Assembly: GCA_934630375.1 (NCBI GenBank)
Contig: CAKTVQ010000007.1
Coordinates: 6,586 to 70,585, forward strand
Source of the DNA: an uncultured Collinsella sp.
GTDB taxonomy: Bacteria > Actinomycetota > Coriobacteriia > Coriobacteriales > Coriobacteriaceae
Length of the DNA: 64,000 bases
Reading direction: 5' to 3'
Program-made: the position numbers and the translations under genes
Notes under the pieces: model-generated
Database searches by the model: none
What the model was told of the DNA's origin: nothing
Seen by the model: the letters and a program-made list of their open reading frames with translations, nothing else
In this document: positions 57,319 to 64,000 of the stretch, piece after piece
How the letters are laid out: each line of letters opens with the position of its first letter
How positions within the stretch are numbered: position 1 is the stretch's first letter

Positions 57319-57404
57319 CAAATAGGGACAGGTTTATTTTGGTGGGTTTTATCTGGGGAAACAGTAAAGGCCTCGGCTCGTTTGGTGCGAGCCGAGGCCT
57401 TTTG
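57319..57404 (+). terminator. Half REP repeat followed by a strong terminator
   Basis: GGGACAGGTTTATTTTGGT (about 57325-57343) is a half-site of the REP-like family. AAGGCCTCGGCTCG (57367-57380) then pairs with CGAGCCGAGGCCTT (57388-57401) and continues into TTTTG. Confidence 0.85.
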
Positions 57405-57430
57405 CATGTACCGGTTGCCGCTGGCAATTG

Positions 57431-58177
57431 CTAGAACAGGAATCCCAAGATGATGAGGGCGACGCTGATGGCGAGCACGGCGATATCCAGGCCCTTGATG
57501 GGATAGCGCTTGTACGAGCTGGCGCGCGTGCGCAGGTAGAAGCCGCGCTGCTCGGCGGCAAGCGCGGTGGCGTCGGTCTTGCCCACGCTCGAGATAAGCA
57601 GCGGTACGCACAACGGCAGCATGAGCTTGAGCTTCTTGATGGGGTTCTTGGTGTCGTACTCGACGCCGCGTGCAGTCTGCGCCTCCATGATGGCGTTCAT
57701 CTCCTGGCCAAACACCGGCACAAAGCGCAGCGCCGTGGTAAAGGTAAAGGCATAGCGATACGGCACGTGCAGCACCTCGACGCAGGCGTTGGCAAGGTCG
57801 TTGAGCTTGGTCACCATGAGCATGAGGATGAGTGGCAACGCCACGCCCAGCAGACGCAGACAGGCCTTTGATCCGGTGATGAGCCCCGTGTCGGTGATAA
57901 AGCCCCATATCACGTTGCCATCGCGCATAAAGGCTAGCTGGAGCAACAACATGATAAGTGCGAGCGGAATCAGCAGCTTGAGTAGCGAGAACAGGCGATC
58001 GACGACGCCGGCGTAGGCGCCCAACGCAAGGGTGAGTGCCAAAAAGCCCAACAGCGCAACATAGGTGTCGGACAAAAAGATGCCGATGATGATGGCGGCA
58101 GCGAGGCCCAGTTTGACGACGGGGTTCAGGCGATGCAGCAGCGTGTCGCCCGGCATATAGTCGATGACGTTAACCAC
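57431..58177 (-). CDS. ecfT: ECF transporter transmembrane protein EcfT
   Basis: This 248-residue membrane protein with about five or six helices couples ATPase movement to the S component. It has the EcfT start YMPGDTLLHRLNPVVKLGLAA, the helix pair with PLALIMLLLQLAF, and the Ala-Arg-Gly coupling motif MEAQTARGVEYD followed by a second AEQRGFYLRTR. It starts at GTG 58175-58177, overlapping the ATPase stop by 8 bases. It is the last gene of the tryptophan-attenuated operon. Confidence 0.92.
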   Translation of the reverse strand: MVNVIDYMPGDTLLHRLNPVVKLGLAAAIIIGIFLSDTYVALLGFLALTLALGAYAGVVDRLFSLLKLLIPLALIMLLLQLAFMRDGNVIWGFITDTGLITGSKACLRLLGVALPLILMLMVTKLNDLANACVEVLHVPYRYAFTFTTALRFVPVFGQEMNAIMEAQTARGVEYDTKNPIKKLKLMLPLCVPLLISSVGKTDATALAAEQRGFYLRTRASSYKRYPIKGLDIAVLAISVALIILGFLF

Positions 58178-59921
58178 GGCGGACCATCTCCTTGGTAATG
58201 CGAACGATATCGGTGACCTCGCTCACCTGCGCAAAAGCGGGGGAGACGGAGGATGCCAAGCGGCGCGAGAGCTCGATGACCTGAGGCGGCTCCACGTAGG
58301 CACGCAGCATGAGCTCGATATTCGAGAACAGCTCGTGTGTGCGTCCGCGGTCGAGGATACGGCCGTCGGCCATCACAACGATGCGCTCGGCAAAGTCGGA
58401 AACGACTTCCATATCGTGGCAGACCATGATCACGGCACAGCCGCGCTCGGCCATGGTGCGCACCGTTTCCATGACGGTCATGCACTCGCGGTAGTCAAGG
58501 CCGCTCGTGGGCTCGTCGAGCACTACGATCTTGGGTTCAACCACTACGACGGAGGCGAGCGCCACCATTTGTCGCTGGCCGCGCGAAAGCGAGAAGGGCG
58601 CCTCGTCGGCGGGCAGACCAAAGCGGTCGATGACGAGCTGGGCACGACGCAGGGCCTCGGCGTGGTCGATGCCGGCAAGTTCCAGGCCAAAAGCGACCTC
58701 GTCGAGCACGGTATCCTTGCAGATCTGACGGTCGGGGTTTTGGAAGAGCGTTGCGACCTCGCGGGCAATGCGACTCGTGGGAACCGCGGCGGTGTCCAAG
58801 CCCGTAACGCGCACGCTGCCCGAGGCGGGCTTAAGCAGGCCCGTGAGCAGCTTGGTGAGCGTAGTCTTGCCGGCGCCGTTTTGTCCGACAATGCCCACGA
58901 GCTCGCCGGGGTAGAGCGTCAGACTAAGGTCGTGGACGGCGGCACCGCCGTTGGGATAGGCAAACTCAACGTGATCGAAGGTGAGCACGGGCTCGGCGTC
59001 CTTAGCATGAGGGCGCAACGACGGGGCGTGCGGTGAGCCCGCGGGCGCTTGGACTTCGCTGGCCGTGTGTGCGGGGTCGACGATGCCCGAAATCAGGCGT
59101 TCAGCCTCGTCGACATCCAAGCAAGGGGTGCCGCTTGCCAGACCATCGGCCGCGAGACTATTGAAGATTCGTGTGACGCGGGGGCAGTCGACGCCAATGG
59201 TGCGAAGCTCATCGGTGTGTGCGAAGACCTCGTGCGGCTCGCCCTGCAGCGCGATTTCGCCATGGTTGAGCACGAGCACGCGGTTGCAGTACTCCGAGAG
59301 CAGAGCGACCTTTTGCTCAACGACGACGATGGTGATGCCGAGTGCGCGGTTTGCCTCGCGCAGGGTCTCGAAGACCAGCGTAGAGCTGGCGGGGTCGAGT
59401 GCTGCGGTGGGTTCGTCGAGCACCAGCACGCGGGGGCGCATAGCGAGGATGGCGGCAATGGCCACCTTTTGCTTCTGTCCGCCCGAGAGGGTGGCGATCT
59501 CGCGGTCGCGCAGGTCGCTGATGCCGACGGTTTCGAGTGTCTCGCTTACGCGCTGTTCAATCTGATCATGGGGGACGCCAAAGTTCTCCAGACCAAAGAG
59601 CATCTCGTCCTCGACAACCGAGGCGACCATCTGCGTGTCGATGTCCTGCAGCACGCTGCCGACGATCTGCGATACGTCGGTGAGCGAGACTTCGCAGGTG
59701 TCACGGCCGTCAACCATGACGGACCCAAAGAACGTGCCGGTGTAGTGGTGGGGTACGGCGCCCGACAAGCAAGCGGCAAGCGTGGACTTGCCGGCGCCCG
59801 AGGGCCCGATGATGCCGATGAAATCTCCCTTGTTCACGCCGAGCGAGATGTGCTTAAGCGCCTGCTCGGTCTGCGTGCCATAGGAGAACGAGACATCGTC
59901 GACGTTGATGATCGTTTTCAT
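58170..59921 (-). CDS. ecfA: ECF transporter ATPase with two fused domains (EcfA-EcfA')
   Basis: This 583-residue protein has two ABC ATPase domains. Domain 1 has Walker A GPSGAGKST, signature LSGGQKQKVAIAAILAMRP and Walker B VLVLDEPTAALDP; domain 2 (from about 310) has GQNGAGKTT, LSRGQRQMVALASVV and IVVLDEPTSGLD. Many ECF systems use two separate ATPases; fusion into one chain occurs in some actinobacteria and archaea. The linker (about 265-305) is Ala/Pro/His-rich. It is coupled to ecfT and follows the S component by about 130 bases containing hairpins. Confidence 0.93.
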   Translation of the reverse strand: MKTIINVDDVSFSYGTQTEQALKHISLGVNKGDFIGIIGPSGAGKSTLAACLSGAVPHHYTGTFFGSVMVDGRDTCEVSLTDVSQIVGSVLQDIDTQMVASVVEDEMLFGLENFGVPHDQIEQRVSETLETVGISDLRDREIATLSGGQKQKVAIAAILAMRPRVLVLDEPTAALDPASSTLVFETLREANRALGITIVVVEQKVALLSEYCNRVLVLNHGEIALQGEPHEVFAHTDELRTIGVDCPRVTRIFNSLAADGLASGTPCLDVDEAERLISGIVDPAHTASEVQAPAGSPHAPSLRPHAKDAEPVLTFDHVEFAYPNGGAAVHDLSLTLYPGELVGIVGQNGAGKTTLTKLLTGLLKPASGSVRVTGLDTAAVPTSRIAREVATLFQNPDRQICKDTVLDEVAFGLELAGIDHAEALRRAQLVIDRFGLPADEAPFSLSRGQRQMVALASVVVVEPKIVVLDEPTSGLDYRECMTVMETVRTMAERGCAVIMVCHDMEVVSDFAERIVVMADGRILDRGRTHELFSNIELMLRAYVEPPQVIELSRRLASSVSPAFAQVSEVTDIVRITKEMVRRG

Positions 59922-59939
59922 GGATACCTTTCATAGTCA

Positions 59940-59983
59940 TTGGGGACGTTCTTAAATGACGAGTCGTCTAAGAACGTCCCCAA
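59940..59983. repeat. GGGGACGTTCTTA palindrome
   Basis: TTGGGGACGTTCTTA (59940-59954) pairs perfectly with 59969-59983, with GACGAGTCGTC in the loop. It is a REP-like palindrome inside the ECF operon, between an S component and ecfA. Confidence 0.7.
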
Positions 59984-60011
59984 AAGCTAGCTGTTTGGGA
60001 CAGTCTTTGGT

Positions 60012-60039
60012 GACGGGGCCGCTTGCGCGCGGCCCCGTC
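60012..60039 (-). terminator. GC-rich hairpin after the second S-component gene
   Basis: GACGGGGCCGC (60012-60022) pairs with GCGGCCCCGTC (60029-60039). It has no T-run, so it is probably a partial stop or stabilising stem within the operon. Confidence 0.5.
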
Positions 60040-60051
60040 CATCATATCAGG

Positions 60052-60603
60052 CTATTTGTTGAGCACCTTGCGCAGGGGGAAGAAGAGGGCCTGGACCACG
60101 ACGGCGTTGAAGACGGCAGTGCCGAGCACGATGGGCACCTTGGCGAGCGCCGTGGGCAGCGCGGCACCCATGATGACGGTGCCCAGGACGGCGAAGAGGG
60201 CACCCGAGACCAGGGTGGTGAGCAGACCGGCGATGAAGGGGTTGACCTTGCTGCCACCGATGTTTGACTTGACGAGCGCTGCCATCGTCAGCGCGCCTGC
60301 AAGCTCGGTGACAAAGTTGAGGCCAGGGATTGACGTGGTGATCTGGATAACGGCGGCCGACAGGATGCCAAAGATGGCGGCCTGGGCAAAACTTGCCTGC
60401 GTAAGCGCGATAGCCAAGGCATAGGCGGCGATGATGAACTGAGGCTTAATGCCCGTAACCGCCAGAGCGTTGCCGACGGTCATGTTGAGGATAAAGCCAG
60501 CGGCAAGCAGGATGGCGAGCAGGACAAGCGAGCTGACATCGAGGATGCCCTTGCTTGAGGTGGCGTTGGCCGAGATGGTGCGGGCTTGGGCGTTGGTGGC
60601 CAT
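60052..60603 (-). CDS. ECF transporter S component, second copy
   Basis: This 183-residue membrane protein with about five or six helices is homologous to the S component at 60813-61388, sharing LVLLAILLAAGFILN-TVGNA, SAAVIQITTS and FNAV-VQAL. S components bind the substrate and plug into EcfA/EcfT. Its location in a Trp-attenuated operon makes tryptophan or a related indole compound the likely substrate. AAGGAGAACATC precedes the start. A structured repeat lies between the two S genes. Confidence 0.82.
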   Translation of the reverse strand: MATNAQARTISANATSSKGILDVSSLVLLAILLAAGFILNMTVGNALAVTGIKPQFIIAAYALAIALTQASFAQAAIFGILSAAVIQITTSIPGLNFVTELAGALTMAALVKSNIGGSKVNPFIAGLLTTLVSGALFAVLGTVIMGAALPTALAKVPIVLGTAVFNAVVVQALFFPLRKVLNK

Positions 60604-60705
60604 GATGTTCTCCTTAAGGTGAGATTTGAGATAAGAGTGTCCTGGACCCCCACGAAAGGGGCTAAATCGGATAGGGGATCAATTTTGAATAATGGAGCAC
60701 GGAGA

Positions 60706-60806
60706 CGGCTTTACGAGGGGCCCCAGGTTGGCGCGAAAGAGGAACGAAGCGTACTTGGGTACGCGAGCGACGAATGAACGCCAAGATGGGGTGGCTCGTA
60801 AAGCCG
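60706..60806. repeat. Structured element with conserved internal loops, copy 2
   Basis: Nested stems: CGGCTTTACGAG/CTCGTAAAGCCG (60706-60717 with 60795-60806), CCCCA/TGGGG, TTGGCG/CGCCAA (60728-60733 with 60779-60784), and an apical GCGTAC-TTGG-GTACGC. The loops CGAAAGAGGAACGAA and GAGCGACGAATGAA match those of copy 1 at 44532-44629. Confidence 0.7.
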
Positions 60807-60812
60807 AGCGGG

Positions 60813-61388
60813 TTAGTTGAGCTTCAGGGCCTTCTGGATGGGCAGGTAGAGAGCGCCGACCAGGATGGCGTTAAAGACGGCGGTCATGGCGACGACGGGC
60901 AGCATGGCTGCGGCGAGCTCGCCCACCACGCCGAGCATGGCCATCTTGATGACCATGAAGATGACGCCCGAGACAAAGGTGGTCACGAAGGTTGCGACGA
61001 TGGCGACGGCGGGCTTAACCTGGCCTCCCTTGGCGGCGGCGTTGACGATGAGGGCCATGAGCATGGCGGCGATGCCCTCGGCGGCAAAATCGACAAACGG
61101 CGAAGTGGTGGTGATCTGGATCACGGCGGCCGAGATCAGGCCGATGACGAGCGCCTGACCAATGTTGGGGCGAACGACCAAGATGGTGAGGCAGAAGGCC
61201 GAGATGATGAACTCGGGGCTGATCATGCCGCCCGAGATGCCGGAGATGGCCTTGCCGACGGTGAAGTTGAGAATGAAGCCGGCGGCAAGCAGGATAGCGA
61301 GCAAGACGAGGGCGCGGACGTCGAGTTTGCCGCGGTCGGCGGTCTGGACGGTGCGGGGCTGGGCGGGGGCAGTGGTGTTCTGAGACAT
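60813..61388 (-). CDS. ECF transporter S component, candidate tryptophan-binding
   Basis: This 191-residue membrane protein has a Gln/Pro/Thr-rich cytoplasmic start and about six helices (LVLLAILLAAGFILNFTVGKAISG; SPEFIISAFCLTILVV; FVDFAAEGIAAMLMALIVNAA; VATFVTTFVSGVIFMVI). It is the first structural gene after a leader peptide with three Trp codons and an attenuator, so it should bind tryptophan; the sequence alone does not prove this. A paralogue follows at 60052-60603. GAAAGGACTTTCACC precedes the start. Confidence 0.82.
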   Translation of the reverse strand: MSQNTTAPAQPRTVQTADRGKLDVRALVLLAILLAAGFILNFTVGKAISGISGGMISPEFIISAFCLTILVVRPNIGQALVIGLISAAVIQITTTSPFVDFAAEGIAAMLMALIVNAAAKGGQVKPAVAIVATFVTTFVSGVIFMVIKMAMLGVVGELAAAMLPVVAMTAVFNAILVGALYLPIQKALKLN

Positions 61389-61464
61389 GGTGAAAGTCCT
61401 TTCGAAAAGGGGAGTGCAAGAAAAAGCAGAGGCGCGTGATGCGAATGCGATCGGGCTCGAGATA

Positions 61465-61497
61465 GAAAAAGGCCCCCGGTCGAAACCGGAGGCCTTC
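61465..61497 (-). terminator. Attenuator terminator of the ECF operon
   Basis: On the minus strand AAGGCCTCCGGTTTCG is followed by ACCGGGGGCCTTTTTCT, a GC-rich stem with a T-run. It lies between the Trp leader peptide and the first S-component gene. Confidence 0.85.
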
Positions 61498-61532
61498 CAA
61501 TCACCTAGAGCGCAAAAACAGGCGTGAGGGAC

Positions 61533-61601
61533 TCACCGTCGACCGATCGTATTCGCATCACGCCACCACCAGTTGTTGAGAGACTTCATCGTGTTCTTCA
61601 T
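61533..61601 (-). CDS. Tryptophan leader peptide
   Basis: A 22-codon frame starts at ATG 61599-61601 behind AAAGGAGCCACCAAC and ends at TGA 61533-61535. Its middle reads SLNNWWWRDANT, with three consecutive Trp codons (61563-61571). GGCGTGA right after the Trp codons can pair with TCACGCC at 61521-61527, giving the classic region 1:2 stem ahead of the terminator. Stalling at the Trp codons would free region 2. It is therefore a trp-type attenuation leader, here controlling a transporter. Confidence 0.85.
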   Translation of the reverse strand: MKNTMKSLNNWWWRDANTIGRR

Positions 61602-61659
61602 GTTGGTGGCTCCTTTCATGATGCCGTGGCGCGGTCGCACCTTGTTGCTGTTGCGCTGC

Positions 61660-61668
61660 ACTATAGCA
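61660..61668 (-). promoter_or_regulatory. Candidate promoter of the Trp-leader operon
   Basis: On the minus strand TGCTATAGT forms an extended -10 (TATAGT at 61660-61665) about 60 bases before the leader start. No good -35 is visible. Confidence 0.4.
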
Positions 61669-61796
61669 CAGCAAAGTGTGCGCGGAGAAATCTTTTTTGG
61701 AAAAATTTCAGCGATGTTTCCCGCCGGTCAAAAAAGCGGGCTGAGTGGGCGAGGCTGCCATTGCTGCCTTGCCCACTCGACAAGGACATGAGGGCC

Positions 61797-63602
61797 TTAG
61801 GCCTTCTTGCGACGATAGATCACGTAGGCGCAGACACCGATGATGACGACGGCGCCAACGGCCATGGCGGCCATGTTGTTGCCCTCGGACTTCTCCTCGG
61901 TGGCCTCTTCCTCTTCGGCCTCGGGCTCGGCCACGTCCTCATCGGAAAGGGCCTCGTCGGCGTAGGTGATGGACTTGACCAGGCAGTCGTTGTCGGCATC
62001 GTAGTCACTCGGGACGAACTCCTCGGAGAAGTCGCCCTCCTGGAGATAGTCGCGCATCTCCTCGAGCATGGCCTTGCACTTAACATAAGTGTTCTTGGTT
62101 GCAGCCTTGCCGGCCTTGTTGGCCAGGGCGGTGCGGGCCTCGGTGCCTTCTTCGGCCTGCATGGCCTCGTCGACGGTCAGGTTCTGCTCGATGAGCTCCT
62201 TCTGCAGAGCGTCGAGATAGGCGCGGACGCCGGTGGCGCAGTGGTCGCGGTTTTCATAGGCGAGCGTGTTGATGTCCATGAGGAGGTAGTTGATGGAGTT
62301 CTTGGGCTCCTCGTTGTTCACGACGTCTTCCTCTTCGCAGTGATCGAAGGAGACATCTTGATCGCTGAAGTAGGGGCTGACCTCGGTGAGCAGTGCGGAG
62401 TAGAGGGGGATGGCGACGGAGAACTCGGCGTTGGAGAGCATCTCCCATTGAATGGTCGCGATCTCGGGGTCCATGCCCTGACGGATCTGGAAAGTGTGAA
62501 TCTCGGTGTTGCGGTTAGAGCCGATGGCATAGGCGCCGTCGGTGTTGGCGTTGAGGCCGGCGACGTTCTCGCCGCGAGCGGCGAAGGAACGGATCATCTC
62601 AAAGGTGTTCCAGTCGGACTTGCCGGGCGTAAAGAACAGCGGCTGCAACTCGTGGACCAGGGCGCCAGTCGTGGCACGAGCGTCTTCGCGCTCGTCCTTG
62701 ACGATCTCGTAGTCGGTGCCCTCGGCAAGCGGAGCCATGAAGTAATCGCGGCCCTGGATATAGCGAGACCAAGAATGCATGGCGTTTTCGCTAATCTCTT
62801 CGCCATAGGTTGCGGCGACGTCGAACTGGCCGTCATCGAAGTACTTGGCGAAGCCTTTTTCTTCGGGCATGGTCTGAATGCTCTCGGAGTGGAGGCAGTT
62901 CTCGGCGTCGTCGAGGTCGATGTCGTAGTTAAGGTTGCCTATGTTGGGGTTGACCGAGGCGATGTCGTCGGTGAGCTTCATGGCGATCCACTGATGGCCA
63001 GAAAGCGCGGCGAACAGCCAGGTCTCGTTGTTGTCGGCGATGATGACCTGGTCGTTGGCGCAGGTCCCCTGCTCGTCGATCAGGCTTCCGATGAGTTCGA
63101 CGCCCTCGCGTGCCGTGGCGCTCTCGCCCAGGATGACGCTGGCGTAGCTATACTCGCCGATACCGGTCTCCTCGGTGATGGGGTCGGCCTCCTCGGCCTT
63201 CTCGTTGTAGGAGGTACTCAGCGTGGCAGAGCAGGAAACGCCCTTCTCGTTGATGCCGGCCTCGGAATAAGCGTCATAGCGATCTTCCCACTGCGAGGGA
63301 TTGTCGCGAACGAAGGTGTAGCGGTAGGTTGCGCCCTTGGGCTTGTAGTCGAAGCCGGACTCGAGCGAAGTGTACTCGGTGCCGTCCTTGTGCGCGGGCT
63401 CGATGCCAAAGTGCTTGAGGTAGCGCGTACCAAAGTCTTCTGCGCGGCCGTAGTACGTGTTGCCGTCTGCCGTGAGCTTGCTGCCCATGTAAATCTGGGT
63501 GCAGGCAAGCGCTGAAGTCGGCATGGCCATAATGGCCGCAGCTCCAAATGCAAGGCCGCAGCCAAGCTTTTTGAGCGTGTTGACAGGATGAGTAAACCTC
63601 AT
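61797..63602 (-). CDS. C69 family dipeptidase, secreted and membrane-anchored
   Basis: This 601-residue Ntn hydrolase of the C69/U34 dipeptidase family has a signal peptide (about 1-33) ending SALAC; the exposed Cys of CTQIYMGSKLTADG is the expected N-terminal nucleophile. Family features include YYGRAEDFGTRYLKHFG, EAGINEKGVSCSATLSTS, VIIADNNETWLFAALSGHQWIA and RQGMDPEIATIQWEM. A C-terminal acidic stretch, one membrane helix (AAMAVGAVVIIGVCAYVIY) and RRKKA anchor it. It likely digests peptides at the cell surface. The ATG at 63600-63602 follows GGGAGGGATT. Confidence 0.92.
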   Translation of the reverse strand: MRFTHPVNTLKKLGCGLAFGAAAIMAMPTSALACTQIYMGSKLTADGNTYYGRAEDFGTRYLKHFGIEPAHKDGTEYTSLESGFDYKPKGATYRYTFVRDNPSQWEDRYDAYSEAGINEKGVSCSATLSTSYNEKAEEADPITEETGIGEYSYASVILGESATAREGVELIGSLIDEQGTCANDQVIIADNNETWLFAALSGHQWIAMKLTDDIASVNPNIGNLNYDIDLDDAENCLHSESIQTMPEEKGFAKYFDDGQFDVAATYGEEISENAMHSWSRYIQGRDYFMAPLAEGTDYEIVKDEREDARATTGALVHELQPLFFTPGKSDWNTFEMIRSFAARGENVAGLNANTDGAYAIGSNRNTEIHTFQIRQGMDPEIATIQWEMLSNAEFSVAIPLYSALLTEVSPYFSDQDVSFDHCEEEDVVNNEEPKNSINYLLMDINTLAYENRDHCATGVRAYLDALQKELIEQNLTVDEAMQAEEGTEARTALANKAGKAATKNTYVKCKAMLEEMRDYLQEGDFSEEFVPSDYDADNDCLVKSITYADEALSDEDVAEPEAEEEEATEEKSEGNNMAAMAVGAVVIIGVCAYVIYRRKKA

Positions 63603-63840
63603 AATCCCTCCCAACGGTTGAAACCCCGCACAACCGTGCGAGATTCCAGCTAATAAATACACCTATTAGCCTATCGGAAGTTGAAATAGTATTCATCAAC
63701 TTTGATTAAATACTCGATAAGCGTTCTAAAATATGCGATAAGCGGATAAGAATACTCATTTTGTGGCTTTAGTTAAATAAAGGCACCCTGCAATTACTCT
63801 ACCTTGATAAAGCACATGGCTGGGTCGCAAAGAAAAAATC
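63603..63840. promoter_or_regulatory. AT-rich upstream region of the C69 gene with dyad and direct repeats
   Basis: AAGTTGA (63678-63684) and TCAACTT (63696-63702) form a dyad, and CGATAAGCG occurs twice (63715-63723, 63736-63744; 21 bases apart). They may bind regulators of the dipeptidase gene. No gene is seen. Confidence 0.45.
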
Positions 63841-63873
63841 CCCCGCTGTTTGGCAAATGCATAAACAGCGGGG
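63841..63873 (-). terminator. Terminator of the partial gene at the window end
   Basis: CCCCGCTGTTT (63841-63851) pairs with AAACAGCGGGG (63863-63873). On the minus strand it is followed by GATTTTTTC. Confidence 0.9.
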
Positions 63874-63910
63874 GAGACGATAATTGGATGAGTATCATAC
63901 CAATGTGGAA

Positions 63911-64000
63911 TTATTTCTTCCGGCGGTGGATCACGTTGATCGCATAGCCGACGAGCATGGCCAGAACAATGACGATAAAGCCGAGCAGGGGATTGTCGTT
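63911..64000 (-). CDS. C-terminal tail of a membrane-anchored protein (cut by window)
   Basis: Only 29 residues and the TAA stop (63911-63913) are visible. They form a membrane helix (PLLGFIVIVLAMLVGYAINVI) ending HRRKK. The tail has the same layout as the anchor of the adjacent C69 dipeptidase, so a paralogous surface protein is likely, but no catalytic part is in view. Confidence 0.6.
   Translation of the reverse strand, partial: NDNPLLGFIVIVLAMLVGYAINVIHRRKK

Overview
The window looks like chromosomal DNA of a gut coriobacterium, most likely Collinsella or a close relative. This is inferred from high-GC codon use, a lactate-forming anaerobic gene set, DUF3793 and flavodoxin genes, C69 dipeptidases with C-terminal membrane anchors, and several families of short palindromic repeats. 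I saw no rRNA, tRNA, CRISPR array or complete insertion sequence. Most of the window is ordinary housekeeping and accessory metabolism; the most interesting signals are in RNA leaders, palindromic elements and gene fusions.

Layout. 1-5.5 kb: partial M19 dipeptidase, a SlyD-like isomerase followed by an orphan UreE-like protein, a HAD phosphatase, a Fur/PerR regulator, acylphosphatase, an oxidoreductase and RNase H. 5.6-9.6 kb: a LysR regulator divergent from metY, which is preceded by a short cysteine-containing leader peptide. 9.7-15 kb: ketopantoate-reductase-like protein, cyclase, Fe-S aldo/keto reductase, then two genes each preceded by a copy of the same 78-bp hairpin element. 15-18.3 kb: amino-acid ABC transporter whose permease carries an extra N-terminal extracytoplasmic domain. 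18.3-24.7 kb: flavodoxin and DUF3793, a copper-type chaperone behind a CsoR-like operator, a Y-family polymerase/YolD pair behind a LexA-like box, a truncated alcohol dehydrogenase between two REP-like palindromes, and pgi. 24.8-27.7 kb: a three-gene cassette (unknown protein, ClpP-like protease, VirD4/TraG-like ATPase) with iteron-like repeats upstream. 28-35 kb: HAD enzymes, a MITE-like 228-bp element, TatD, TcdA, a candidate small RNA, an sdpR-sdpI pair and ettA. 35-44.5 kb: two low-complexity coriobacterial proteins, nadE, an aminotransferase, ldh, a DUF2974 hydrolase and a nucleoid protein.

44.5-50.1 kb holds the lysine/diaminopimelate block. A lysine riboswitch precedes an in-frame lysA-dapA fusion, then dapB and dapH; an M20 deacetylase gene runs divergently. 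Together with the aminotransferase at 39.7 kb this would supply most of the N-acetyl branch of DAP synthesis. 50-57.3 kb: small membrane proteins, an XRE regulator with a membrane Ser/Thr kinase, a coiled-coil secreted protein, MOSC, and an ATP-grasp ligase with an aspartate racemase, suggesting D-aspartate incorporation. 57.4-61.6 kb: an ECF transporter operon (two S components, a double ATPase, EcfT) headed by a leader peptide with three consecutive Trp codons and an attenuator, which marks it as a tryptophan-controlled transporter. 61.8-64 kb: a C69 dipeptidase and the tail of another anchored protein.

Two about 100-bp elements (44532-44629 and 60706-60806) share invariant internal-loop sequences while their stems differ by compensated changes. 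They are the best candidate here for an undescribed structured RNA or mobile palindrome.
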